Shown: piece after piece, positions 11,189 through 23,084 of the stretch
Position numbering within the stretch: the first letter of the stretch is position 1
How the letters are laid out: every line of letters starts with the position of its first letter
Source: Flammula alnicola
Lineage: Eukaryota; Basidiomycota; Agaricomycetes; Agaricales; Strophariaceae
Assembly (NCBI GenBank): GCA_015499995.1
Contig: JADNRV010000028.1
Span: forward strand, 124,001-188,000
DNA length: 64,000 nt
Direction of reading: 5' to 3'
Position numbers and translations under genes: made by a program
Notes under the pieces: generated by a model
Seen by the model: the letters and a program-made list of their open reading frames with translations, nothing else
What the model was told of the DNA's origin: nothing
Databases searched by the model: none

Positions 11189-13048
11189 CTACGACTGCCT
11201 CCGCTCAAGCGCCTTCCACCCCTTCCTGAGCCCCTTGGCTTCGATGATGCTCGCAGGCATGCAATACACAGGGTCCAAATCAACCAGTCCCGGATACCCC
11301 AAAATGGATAGCCCTGTCCGACACCAAGTTTTCAGCAACAACCTCACCAAGATGGGACAACGAACGAATAATGACTCGACTTACCAGCAACCCCAAACAG
11401 CGTATGGAACACATCCACCATATCTCCTGGTCTGTCGGCGATTCCACCGCCTTCCGTATCCTACACGTTTCAGGGAAAGCCAAAATGAAAAATGACCCGT
11501 TTAATCTTATCAGAAACGCGTGTAATTACTGGCCTTCGGACGGAGTCACCCACCTGGGCAGATAGAATGAACGAGGACAGCATGTCCGCATCGATCCACG
11601 GCACCTTGTTGAGTATAGACAAAGCAGACAGCACCCAGAAGCTGTAGCAAACCTGCAGGAGATAATAATGACAAAAATCAGCCGTCCATCCGTCAGCCAG
11701 CCATTCAGTCAGTCAGTCAACCAGTCAGCTGCTACGCCACCCAAACAAACACTGCAACGCCCGCCCTTCACACGTAAATATGTGGGAAAAGGAGCATAAC
11801 AAGCCGAAATGACTCGACCACCAACCCGAAGGGAGATCAAACAACCAGAATCGGAAAACGAAAACTCACATCCTCAAGTTTCTCCGGTCGTCCGTTCAAT
11901 CCCCCATTGGGCAGCTGTCGTTCGGACAACCACCACGCCAGCGTATCGACGTCCACCACGTCGAGCCGGTCAAGGATAGCCAGCGCCGCCACGCACACGA
12001 ATACTAAACGTATGATTGGTACGAGTTAACGTTAATTAGCAGCAATGGCATCGATAAAAGGATGACGGGATTCGAAAGGCAAAAAGGCCCCAGGAATGGA
12101 ACAACAACTCACCTTGCGCCGCATGGCTCTCCGCACCCACACTACTCCCAAATCCCCCATCATAATTCCTGCACCGCTCAATATACCTCACCGCTTTCTC
12201 CTTATCCAGCGCATCCAAGCGTCCGAGGAGGGATAGCGCGTTGACGGCACAATACAAGAACCTGGTATCGACCTCGCCGAACGAGTCACCGGAGAAGACA
12301 CCGGAGGGCTGTTGCAGTGAAACGATGACTGCAAAGACGAACCGAACACCAGATAGAGATGGAGATCAGAGGAAGAGGAAGAGGCAGAAGGATAGGCTTG
12401 GCTTGAACGCACATTTAACGACCCGATCGACATCCAACCGGTCCAGCGCGTCCTGCATGACCAAAATCTGGATCGCGCTCGTCGTCGAGAGTAGATGTGC
12501 GTCATGGTCCGGGTGTGCGCCGAACCCACCTATACCAAAAAACCAAAACGAAAGTAGGACAAATCAGTTCGCAGTCTAACCAAAGGATCAAAAAATGAAG
12601 CGGCCGTAGAATAAGTAAAGAAAGAAGAGTCCATGTAAGGGACGTGAGTGGAGAGAACAAGAAGATGAAAGACCGAGAGAGCGAGAGAGAAAGACCCAAC
12701 AATACCTGCCTCCTCATCCCAACAGCTCATCACAAACTCCACCATCTCCTCCCTACTCAGCGCCTCCGGCCGTCCCATCACACATAGCGCCGTAAAGCCC
12801 CAATATATCGCGTTCAGCCGCAGGTGCGAGGTGAGGTGGTACGCCAGGTCGTCTTTGTTCTGCAGTAGTAGTAGTAGTAGTTGTAGTAGTAGTAGTATAG
12901 CAGGTACCATGAGCAAAAGAACGAGGATGGTATGCACTAGACCCAAACTCACCTGGCCCAGTTTCTGGATATACGACACATGGAGATCGGTGAGGAGCTT
13001 GTCTGTCCCCGGAGGTGCAGGTGCTTTCGCGGCGGTCGCAGTAGCCAT
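11189..13048 (-). CDS. BET2: Rab geranylgeranyltransferase beta subunit (type II)
   Basis: Transfers geranylgeranyl groups to the C-terminal cysteines of Rab/Ypt GTPases, together with the alpha subunit and Rab escort protein, in the cytosol. Several exons encode successive prenyltransferase repeats: [96 protein letters not shown] and [19 protein letters not shown]. The Asp and Cys in EDVCYSF and the His in VFHTLFG correspond to the zinc ligands of the family. The start is the ATG at 13048 ([10 protein letters not shown]); an upstream in-frame codon is only TTG. The C-terminus is [17 protein letters not shown]. Introns are short and one carries a (TAG)n microsatellite near 12865-12895. The gene looks intact and family-typical in length. 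Confidence 0.9.
12864..12898. repeat. AGT/TAG trinucleotide microsatellite in a BET2 intron
   Basis: An interrupted run of AGT/TAG units with one TTG interruption. It lies in the first part of BET2 between coding segments, so it is likely intronic and length-variable. Confidence 0.7.
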
Positions 13049-13679
13049 AGATTCAAATAGATTCAAGCCCTGAATTTGCGTTAATATGAAGGTGTGGTTC
13101 GCCTTCCGAGTCGCAAGGCGTTCGCAGTTTTGTAGTTGAAGAGCCGATGGTAATTATACCAATCCTAATTCGCAAGCAAGATAAATTTATCGAAGAGGGA
13201 AGAAAGTTCGTGGGGGTGGGTTTGAGAGCAGAGGGAGAGGTGGAACTCATAATCAGGATTCAGAAAGTGAGGAGTGTACTCATGTTTACCAAAGCCTTGG
13301 CACTCGGATCGGGCAAGTGCAGGGCGGCCACAAGCTTGAAGCACTTGACTAGCGCTTATGGCTGCAGCAGATCAACTCGGGATTGGTACCGCGGTGAAAA
13401 AAACGTTCAAAGTACAACAGAACTATGCTAGAAGATTCCGTTTAGAAACCCGAAACCTTTACGCAATCGAAATCCGAAGAAAGACACGAATTGGCATCCA
13501 AGAATAATTGTAATGATTGAGAGGGGTATGGTATAAATCTACAGTAGACCCAGTCGCATGCCAGTCGTGATTAAGTAGCAAAGACCTGGGTAAATACGCA
13601 AAGAAAAGTATAGTGATAATGGAGTCATTAAGACTCGTTATCTGCAATCCGCCTCAAAAGAATTCCGTGGAATATGAGA
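13049..13679. other. Intergenic between BET2 and the permease
   Basis: Promoter side of BET2 and 3' side of the permease, both genes on the minus strand. No recognisable gene. Confidence 0.4.
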
Positions 13680-16547
13680 TTAGACCTCCGACGAAACTTT
13701 CTCGGTAGCGACCTTCTCAAACTTCTCCGCTTCAGCTGGATCCATAACATCGATGCCCATTTCCTCCGCTGATAAAGGAAGGTAGTCAATAATTGACTTG
13801 CGCAGGCGAGGCAGCAATAATTTAAAAAAACCTACCAGCGATCTGCTTAATAGGCCCAGTAAACCACTTCCTGGCACTCAGGAGCCAGAAGCCCACGCTG
13901 TAGATGACGACGATGCCGACAGCCACGATGGAGTAGTTGAATGTCAACGAGTCGACGGGCTGTCATGTCATTGGTATGGGAATGAGTGCAAGATAATAGA
14001 ACAAAAAAATGCTCCCTTACGTTGATCTGCGGCAGGATAAACACAATCGAGATAAAAGCGATCCATAGCACGGCAGTGATGGCCACTGGGAACGAAAATG
14101 ATCCAAGGTGAAATGGCCCGCGGACGAACTGGTCGCGGTATATCACCCGGAGAGCGATTGGTATGCCTATGAGTCATAGTGAGTGCCGCGTTGTCGATGC
14201 GGAATCGTCAGATACTTAGAGAGTGGTTTGACATACCATAAGAGATATACAACCCTATGGTAGCGATCGAAGTTGCAGCAGCGAAAGCCACAGAGCTCCC
14301 CAAACTTGGGAGACCAAGGATAAAGCTGAGGGTGCATGCGAGCCATACTACAATCGCCATGATATGTATCAATTCCTCTCAGTTGGAGCAGACAATTGAA
14401 TGCAGGCATACCAGTACGAATGGGGGATTTCCACTTGGGACTGACTTTGGCGAAGAACGAGTGTCCCGGAATACCGCCATCACGAGCGAATGCGTACATC
14501 ATGCGCGAGTTAGACGTGATAGAGAACGTTCTAAGCGGAATCAGTTTGTCGTCCTTCTCATCTTCACGCAGAGGAACTTACCCGCAGAAATACATAGCAC
14601 CAATAACAATGACCTACCATCAAACCGAATTAGCTCAACGAGCTTGATTCCCCAAAAGAAATCCTCACCATCAAGACGATAGCGCCTTTCTCGCCAACGG
14701 TATCCAAGAAGATCTGTGTAACAGGCTGGCCGGTTCCCGAGGTCAAAGTACCGTTTAAATCCTGGATAGAGAAGAGCAATCCTAGAATAAGGAACCATCC
14801 AAGCACTGCCGAGACCCCGATTGCCATTATGATTCCGATACTACCTGACATGGCTGCATTATGGGTTTCTTCCGTCATCTGTAATTTATGGAGGCGAAAT
14901 TATGGATATAGCAAGAGACTTAGGGGAATAGACGCACGTACATGGGCGCTAGCATCAAATCCTAAGAAAAAGACGAGTAAGGACTAGAAGAAAGAACATG
15001 AATAGGACGCGTACCAGTCAAAGTGTACTAGAGGATTAAGAAGCCCTTTAGTATGACACGTAGTTTAAGAAAAATGAAGGTACTCACTTGAGCCATCAGA
15101 ATCTAGAGAAGTGTACTAATTTCAGCGGTGGTAATCCGTTACAAGAGAAAGAGCTTACACCGATGACAACCACGTATACATGGCTAGCCCTATCACCCCA
15201 TCCCTCTCCCGGCGGTCCCGTTCCGTCAATAAATGTCTGGAACACAAACTTTGCAGATTGATGGCTCGGTGCCTTGGCGAGAATAGCAATGACAAGGGAT
15301 GTTGTTCCAACGGCGTGCCACCACACGGAGATGTTGTTGAGGTAGTGAAGCAGATGGACACCAAATGTATTCGTGAGTCCTTGAGTGAACAAAACGGCAG
15401 CATAAATCCCTACGATTCCAAGGGACATTGGTTGAGAGAGGTATCAAGAAACAGGAACGTATAAAAACACACCAATCGTGGTCTTTGGGGTTGGCACAAA
15501 TCCGGTATTACCGAGTGTGCAAGCGGTCGATATGAAGTTCGCACAGGCAAAACTACGGAGCAATATGAGTTGGGGATGCGATATACGGATTCACGGGCAA
15601 ATAAAGCATAGACGTGCCTGATTCCTGTCGTTACAGCTACCTGGCCGAGCAAGTTGAACCACCCTAACAAGAGTTCAGAGACGCGATTTCCATGCGCCGA
15701 GAAAAATATACCATAGGTCAAGACGCACCAGTGATCCATGACGCAAGCGGTGCGTTCTGCTTTCGCGACAACATAGCAGCCCAGAAATATGGCCCTCCGG
15801 AAGTTGGATGGGCGCTACGAAGTAAGAAGTGATGAAAGAAGTCAGTCGAATCGTGGGGTACGATTCACGTCCTCTACTACATACCTGCAGATTTCTAAAG
15901 AAGGATGATTAGACGCGCTCGGCCTTCAGTATGTTGGGCAAGAGGCATAATTACCGGCCATTGCGAGACCAACGAGCATCGTAAAGCATGCTAAGAGGAC
16001 ACCGTCATCAAGAATCCAACTTGGAAAGAAGCAATAACACATACCGACAACTATCCACCCCCAAACCATTACCGCTGGTCCGCCTGTATTCTGCACGCCA
16101 AGATTCTATTAACACCCACAACCTCAAACACAGGTCCCCAAGCCTACTCACGAGACCATATAGAAATAGTGATGGGATACCGGTGATGACAGAAATGATC
16201 GAGAAAGACACCTATAAGATAAATGCCTCAGTCGACGTCCCGACTGATCATGTCGCAATAAGGCCTCATCGACGATGGACATGACATACCCCGAAATTCT
16301 GTCAACGGGTGGTAATGACGCATTAGCGTATAAATAGGACGCGTTTGAGTAGAATCGTACCTGCATAACACTTAGCTCTCGTCTTCAAAAGAGCTCACAA
16401 GTCAGAGACGATAATGATACGTATTCAAGTGTGTGGGAACGCTCACTTGAGCTCCTGCTTGTATCCCATCCTCGCCAACTCTGCCTCATCCGTCTGCATT
16501 GCATTGCCTTTCGTCGTTGAGGGTGAAGGAGAAGGAGAGTCGCTCAT
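13680..16547 (-). CDS. APC-superfamily permease (amino acid/choline/GABA type)
   Basis: A multi-pass plasma- or vacuolar-membrane permease of the fungal amino acid/choline transporter group. It begins MSDSPSPSPSTTKGNAMQTD and is split by about ten short introns. Readable helices include FSIISVITGIPSLFLYGLVS, SGGPYFWAAMLS, GWFNLLGQVAVTTGI, the helix around QPMSLGIVGIYAAVLFTQGL and GGIPGHSFFAKVSPKWKSPI. The MTEETHNAAMSGSIGI segment after helix 6 is characteristic of this family. The C-terminus (EKVATEKVSSEV) is short and charged. Substrate cannot be read from sequence; relatives carry GABA, choline, polyamines or other amino acids. Exon joins appear to hold frame, so I treat it as intact. Confidence 0.85.
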
Positions 16548-17124
16548 CGTAAAACTGCGCCGTCACGAAAAATGTGAGAAGAGCAAGGAGAGCTGAGAAC
16601 CTGGCTTCTCGGAGTGGGACAGGTGCTCCATGTGCTTGTGATAAGGTGGGGATAAGCTCTGATTGGCGCTATGCTTTGTGAGCCTCCGCAGGCACTGGAA
16701 CTCAAACAGATATCAGAGTTCAGGTCTATCTTCAGGTCTATCTCTCACGGCCGCCCGGATTCCGTACTCTTCTGTTCGTTGGAAAGATAAGTAGTATATA
16801 GATCAACGTTGGGTTTTATTTGTGTCCTCGAATCGATAGATAAGCATTCAGTGGGGTCACGATTGAAAGAAATGAACATGCTCACATGTTTACAGTGTCC
16901 ATATCCAGGGGAGTTCTCCCAAACACTGGGCATACATACGACTTGCGATTGCACTTCGTCATGATCATCAATCTTCCTGTAGAGGCTAGGCCGGTAGTCA
17001 ATTGAAGATATCGTTGAAGAATATTAATGAAGAACATAGAATGTAGCGGTAAACAGTGGCGTCTTCATCTTCAAAGATTCGGAGTGCGGGTGTGATTTAT
17101 GTTGGATTCATGATTTTCTCGAAG
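16548..17124. other. Intergenic, permease promoter side
   Basis: Upstream region of the minus-strand permease, bordering the truncated orphan-gene fragment. No gene seen. Confidence 0.4.
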
Positions 17125-17300
17125 CAAGCGAGGCTCTCGGCCGGTCGGACACGCCGCTGTTGGACGATGGGGGCAAGGAGATCGCACCCGGGCCGGGACA
17201 GGGGCAAGGGTGCCCGGACTCCAAGTTGGTGCATCCGAGGGAGAGGAAGGCGATGAAGAGGGCGTCGAGTCGGACGCAGACGTTTGCGCTGCTGTGATTA
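17125..17300 (+). pseudogene. Truncated, frameshifted 3' end of the orphan gene, copy C
   Basis: Plus-strand sequence matching the last ~55 codons of the gene at 9035-10819, in the opposite orientation. It includes the equivalents of SDTPPLDEGG, EIAPGP and the RERKAMKRA tail, up to the stop near 17298. Frameshifts break it, and homology ends at about 17120. It lies downstream of rhodopsin copy C just as the intact gene lies downstream of copy B. Confidence 0.75.
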
Positions 17301-20115
17301 TCCATTCCTCTCTTTTTGCATTTTTTTTGGGGGGGTTCTTTTTTGATCTGGGTCTCTGATCTAATGTGACGGAACTTGAGCGCTTGAGCGCTTGAGCTTG
17401 AATACGCATATGGTCTGACGGCTTCTGACGGACATGACATGTTATAAGACAAGACACAAGAGGATATCTGTTACTCTATTTCTCTGGTGCTTTTTACTCT
17501 GGGTCTCGTGCGGTTGTATATGCATACGGTCTGACGTGCCTGTTACTCTCCTTCTGCGGTGTCCTGAGTGTTGTTCTGTAACGCTGGCGGCTGATGCTGA
17601 GATGTGCTTTGTTTGGTGTTTGTAGGATAGTGTAGGATTGCCCTACCCCTCCGTGCGATGTGGGTGATTGCTGGAAGCTCTTGGGGATTGTGTCGCTTGC
17701 TTGGTCGCTTGGGATTGGAAGGCTCAGTGGGACCTTGGGATCAGCCAAGTTGGATTCGGAATTGGAAGTTTACTTATGGGAGATAGAACTTGCACGATGG
17801 AGAGGTTTGTGCGTACTACAGATTGTTGTACCTGGTCGACGTAAATTGGTGTACGACTGGTGATAGTACTTGAGGAAGAAAGTGATACTTGCAATTGATA
17901 TGTAGAGGTTATCTAAATCTGATTATGGTTCTGTGAGCGACTCGGAGCTCGAGGTAGCTTCTACTTTCCGGGTTACAAGTTAAACATTAACACTTTAAGA
18001 GAAATGGCGCTCCAATGGCGCTAGATGCTAATATGATATGTCTATGGGATAGTTGGTTAAACTGACTTGCCAAGTAAACGATGACTACTGAATAAAGAGT
18101 AGACCTATGATATGGTAACATCAATATCTTTGCGTAGAGCAATTTATAAGGCTCGAGGGAGTGATGACAAGTAAGCAAAAGAAGAAGCGGTGCCCGACTG
18201 AAGCATTTGGGGCTGACCCGAGTACGAAGCTGATGCGCTTCTCTCTCCTGAAGTCAAGTACGGATCGCTTGAAAATCCCGAACTTTGGTTATCAGAACTT
18301 TGAGAATTTTCCGAGGATCCAGGGTTGGAAGCGACCGAAGAGAGCTGGGTAATCACCGTATACGAGGGCGCCTCCGTGCTGGTAAAATTGCTTGCCTCGG
18401 TCCTATTTCCGGGTTCAGGTTGGTCGCCAGTAGTTGGTTTCTCAGCATCCGAGTCCGCCTCGTGCCGTGCAGCTCTTGGCGAACCAGTGTTATCGCCGAC
18501 TTTATGCAGTTTATGGTATATCAGCATCGTGACGACAAGTATGTTCGAAACGAGCAAGGCGAAAGCGGCCTAGACACAGTATATATGAGCTGATCAATAG
18601 CACACTGATTGGAAATGTAATTCGTTCTTTGAATCTTTGCTTACCTGGATGTAGGCCGTCATCGTGAAAAACAAAGGTAAATCAAGTCCTAAACGACGAG
18701 CGACTGTAAACCACAATATAACATATATGACAGAGGCGATGATTGTCAAAATACTGCTCGAGAACAGGACCAGAAGAAGGATACGCTGCTTTGGTGGGAG
18801 CTTGACTCGCCAAAGCATGATGACCGGAGCTATAACGAGTACGACATCTGTGAGAGTGTCCACTATGCCGAGAGATAGCCAGATAAATTCGTGAAGTATT
18901 GCAGAGACACAATGGCCACGTACGAATTAAGGCGCCGATGAGTGCAGCAACGTTTAAGGAATGAGCCTCCGTTGTGCACCTTTGGTAATTGAGCTGCCAC
19001 CATGGCGATCCTTCACAGGCGAAAGTGACGATGAACGTGCTTGCGAGGTAGCAAAGGATAAGGATGCCAATGAAGTAGAAGGCCCATATTCTGAACGGAT
19101 GACCGGGAAGAAAGATCCTTGCAACGGACAGCGCAAGACATATTTTGGACACCCTACGTGATGTAAACAATGTCAGCAACAATGCAGAAGACGGGAAAAA
19201 TAACTTGCGTACCACACAATTGTGAAACATAAAAAAGAGCTGAACCATTCTGAATACACGAATGTATGGTCGTCCGAGGCGATCCAGGAAATTTCTTGAA
19301 AGAAAAAAAAAACACACTTCATCACCGAGAATTATACAAATTGGAAACATGGCGACTTACTATCTTTCCTGAGCTTGAACCACATTATGACGATATATAT
19401 GCAGTCTGCGACCATGGCTATCATAACTATACGGTCATCCCACCATAGACGTCTGGTCCGCCATCGATATCCAACTCGCACGAGAGTAAAGGTGATCGAG
19501 ACAAAATGAAGCAGCGTAACGCTTACTATCAGAAATGATAGAAAGTTTGAACGAAAAGAAAACGCCGGTGGCAGACAGTGGACGTACTTTTCCATGCGAG
19601 ATAGTTTTGAAGAGGCAGAGTCATGGCCAGCGGTCCAGCAAGGCCTCAGTATTCAACCACTGCTTGCCGACTACCTTAGAAAGATGAGACTTGGAGATGG
19701 AAAAATGTCAGTTTACAGGGCAAACCGCCAGGCTTCTTATATGTACACCAGTGGGCCCACAGGCAGTTGACAGAATCCATTTGGGGTTGAGAATGCATTG
19801 GCCGCCTCAATCTTGGTGACTTTTCAAGTTTCAGGGTTCGACTGTATTGCGTCTGACCTAACATAGTTACTTCGATGTCAAGGCATAGGGTGCGTTGAAT
19901 GCCAACACGTACCGAGTTCTCCGTTAAATGGCTGCGCTCCATTGGGATTCGGGAACCTCGTCAGCATAGCGTACTCGCCCTTCACTGAATGACTAGTACA
20001 AGCAGCAATCAATTGAGTCTGGAGTCTGGATCTTTCCATAACATTTCACGTTGATTTTCGCAGCGCCAAAATTTTTAATTGATGGGCTTATGTCAGATCA
20101 CTTGATCATAAGTTC
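17300..20115 (-). repeat. Segmental duplication block, copy C (inverted)
   Basis: Inverse copy of 6430-9030. It contains the rhodopsin-like gene with both flanks plus about 600 bp of spacer shared only with block B. It runs to within about 170 bp of the left end of the transposon at 20282. The longer match to B than to A suggests that B and C share the more recent common ancestor, or that A suffered a deletion. Confidence 0.8.
18144..19624 (-). CDS. Fungal rhodopsin-domain integral membrane protein, copy C
   Basis: Minus-strand paralogue of the genes at 3112 and 6844, with the same exon boundaries and start (MTLPLQNYLAWK). It keeps the VGYRWRTRRLWWDDR motif, the ALSVARIFLPGHPFR segment, WWQLNYQRCT, and the helix AAFALLVSNILVVTMLIYH. 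The tail is intact to SSLPRAL. It has a few in-frame changes, for example an extra SD before the AEKPTT segment and a Pro-Glu-Pro insertion. All joins stay open, so it is likely functional. Ligand and function are unknown. Confidence 0.8.
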
Positions 20116-20272
20116 CACGGCGACTCTATAACTTATAAGTTTAAATCCACTGCGCATGCGACAGACTCCGATGTCCACTAAGTACTAGCGTGCGTATATA
20201 AATACATAAATAACGCGTAACTTTCCACTCAAATCTGACTACAGAACAGTATTATCGACATCCGAAACTGGT

Positions 20273-20281
20273 GGAAGGGGT
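20273..20281. repeat. Left 9 bp target-site duplication
   Basis: GGAAGGGGT stands immediately before the left terminal inverted repeat and recurs exactly at 25490-25498, immediately after the right one. The bases outside the two copies differ. Confidence 0.9.
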
Positions 20282-20395
20282 TAGTCTCGGACCAGCTCTC
20301 TTAACCGTCCCAATTTGGATGTGACGGTGTGAGAGTCTGGGACACTTCCAACCAAGTAACCGGGACTTTGCCTTACGCGAATTCCCGGATTATGT
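20282..20395 (+). repeat. Left terminal inverted repeat of the transposon
   Basis: Begins TAGTCTCGGACCAGCT and pairs with the reverse complement of 25375-25489. The first 37 positions differ at only two. A divergent stretch of about 14 bp follows, then long identical runs such as GAGTCTGGGACACTTCCAAC and CCGGGACTTTGCCTTACGC. Confidence 0.9.
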
Positions 20396-20486
20396 CAGCC
20401 GTGAACGCGAACTTTCCGTCGCGACGCATTCCTCTTCTCTTCATTCTGCATACCCTATTTCCTTACCTCTACCTGTGTATATAGCA

Positions 20487-23084
20487 ATGAATCAAGAAAA
20501 CCTTTGCCCAAATCCTCCTGCTTCCCAAAGACAGCCACGTCGATCTGATACTGAGAAAGCCAAGGATGTTCTTCGCTACATGGCCGATAAATGCAGTTAC
20601 TTCTCACTTCGACAATTTCTGGAAACAGTATTCACTTCACAAGATGGTGACATTCAAAGGTCGGCAAATACATTCCTCACAAGTGGAAGAGCCTGTGGGG
20701 TCATGGATGAATGGGCAAAGAAGATACCGAGCGAAGAGATGCTGGAATGGGTGATGAAGAAGGCAACCAAGGCCTGCCGTCAGGAGTTTAGTTTTTTGAC
20801 GGATAGAGCCTCGCGGGGACCCCATCAAGACGATGCCAACTTTCTGCGTCTCTCAGCAGACCAGGTTTCGGTGTCGCTGCTCGAAGAATTCAAGCTCGAC
20901 GATCTGAATTCACGCTACATGCGTGTAACCCCGCAATTCCAACGTCTTCTGAAGGGAATCATTGGGAAAGATGGCGACGAGGAGAACCTAACAGAGGAAA
21001 TGAAAGTGCGAGTACGAGAAACTGCTCCAGTGAGTTGAGATATTTTACTGCCTTGTATAACTGTTTTAATGGAGGAGAATTCGTAGGGTCGTACTCTCGT
21101 CACCTCCATGGTTCTGAATCTTCGAAGCCGACGTACGAACTACCACAGTGTAATCAACGGGCTCGTTCTCTGGGATAACCGTGTTCACAAGCGCGTCCAC
21201 CAAGTCTTCAATCATTACGGAATATCCTCGTCGTATCCATTCCTTCTCAAAGGACTCAAAGCTCTTAGCCGCGACGCACTTCGGATGGCGCGAACAGCAG
21301 CAGCAGATGAATCAAAGATTAAAGCCTTTTTGTACGACAATTTCAATTGGGTATCTCGTGCTTGGGAAGCGACAGCAGCACACGGCAATGTTACCCATGA
21401 CGAAGTTTCTGCAATCCTTCTAGTACTTCCTCATGGCGCACTACCCGCTGGCCACATTGCAAGTCGGGCTCGCTTTTCAGCTACCTTCGGAACACGGCAT
21501 AGCATTCCTCCTGCCCGTGCATTAAACGAAATCTCACCAACTCCAGAAGATGTCACGGCCTTCCGGTCGAACGCTATCCTCCATATGCAGTACATCTTAT
21601 CTGAGGAGGTCAAATGTTTTCATCACTTCCGCTCCTCTCTCCCAGACTTTGAGGATCCTAAACGGATTACACCGTCCGTCACCGAGGAATACTGCCTACC
21701 TACATTTGATCAAGAACAAGGCTCGACTAGAGGCAACATGATTGTCCTACGACATTATTTTCTCGAAGTTCTTCGTCTGCCGGTCCCTATTTTTGAGCGC
21801 GTCATGTTTTTTGTCATTGGAGACAGGCTTACAACTGTTCGTGACCGTGCAGCTCAAGACCAGCGCGCTGTGGATCGGTCACCGCATTCTATTGACCGAC
21901 TCACTCCATTTACAATGACGAATGGGCTTATGCATTCGTGTTTGAATTACATTGACAATATCGGGCGTAACGCTTGGGGCGGCACTTCTGCGGATGCTGT
22001 CAGTCTTATCACCCTTCGCGATAAACTACCAAATCGATCTGGGCTTAACTTGAAGAAAATTGACTACTACGCTTGGCTCCGTTTCTTTGACGTCATACTC
22101 CGTGGTCTTGTAATAAAGGCCGCCATGACGATCCTAGGTTTAACCTGTGCATCAGACTGGGTGACATATAGCGCCGAATCTCTCGATAAATTCTCCATCT
22201 TGTGCTCTTCAATTTCGGATAAATTCCTCATCCCTTCTATGAACCGACTAGAGGCCGACGGCATCAAAACCATAGCAGGAAACACGAATTCTGGACATGC
22301 AGTTCTTCTTATGCATGACCTCATGCTTCTTCGAGAGATGCGTCATGCAATTAAACATGGGCATCCAACGCGAATCCACCGAATAGTTCGCTTCTGGACA
22401 CCTATGTTCTACGCTGGGGGTAGCTTCAACTACGCTAACGAGTTCATGGAGCTTCTCCATAATATGGAGCACGATTGGCCAAGCGATTCAGCGCAGGTAG
22501 CCTTCAATGGAATGCTTGTCAACAGCACTGGGAAACCTGGAAATTTCAAGGAGGCCGATATCCGGTGCGAGCACTTGAATGACGACATCAAGGCTCACGC
22601 ACATGGTGTAAATGCCACCCCAGAAAGCTTAGAAAAGTCAACACCTGCGCTTGGACATATCGGTAAACTTACGGACCAGCTTTATCACGATCTCGGGATT
22701 GAAGATCAAAATCAGCACCACGCAAAGGTTTCCCAACACAAGGACGCGGAAATTCTTGTCAACCATTTCGTCAAGAATGGTATATTTGATTTTTCGAAAG
22801 ACAAAAAATCGGAGCATGCTGTTATTGATCTTTATCGATACGGCCAACAGAGGCTTTCCGGTCTAGATGGCGGACACGCAAAGCATTTGTCTCGACATAA
22901 ACTCCGGCTTCGAACACGGGAAGCCCAAGAAAATCCTGACAATATTCAACAAGTTGAAGCAAGAGATGACTCGGAACTCATTGGCGGCCGTGATCGACGG
23001 TACATTGAACGAATTGTCAACGAAGAGAGTGACGAAATTAGAGATGTCGTTATGAGTACAGCAGATAGTATTGATGTAGAATAA
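20487..23084 (+). CDS. DUF6589 protein, putative transposase
   Basis: Exons 20487-21029 and 21087-23084 join in frame to 846 residues. The ATG at 20487 is the first in frame; upstream codons offer only GTG. The N-terminal ~190 residues are helical and unassigned. The C-terminal half carries the features I associate with DUF6589: an acidic strand FFVIGDRLTT (Asp about residue 427), NYANEFMELLHN (Glu about 633) and the block NSTGKPGNFKEADIRCEHLN. A strand ending in Asp, followed by later acidic residues in a helical setting, fits an RNase H-like DDE/D transposase fold. Which residues form the triad is inference. The protein lies between the element's terminal repeats, convergent to the helicase gene. 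It would act in the nucleus on the repeat ends. Confidence 0.8.

Noticed and set aside
11700..11735. (AGTC)n-like repeat inside BET2
   Set aside because: Short intronic simple repeat with no sign of function.
13049..13066. Upstream extension of BET2 (six extra residues)
   Set aside because: The upstream codon is TTG; the first ATG at 13048 gives a family-typical N-terminus.
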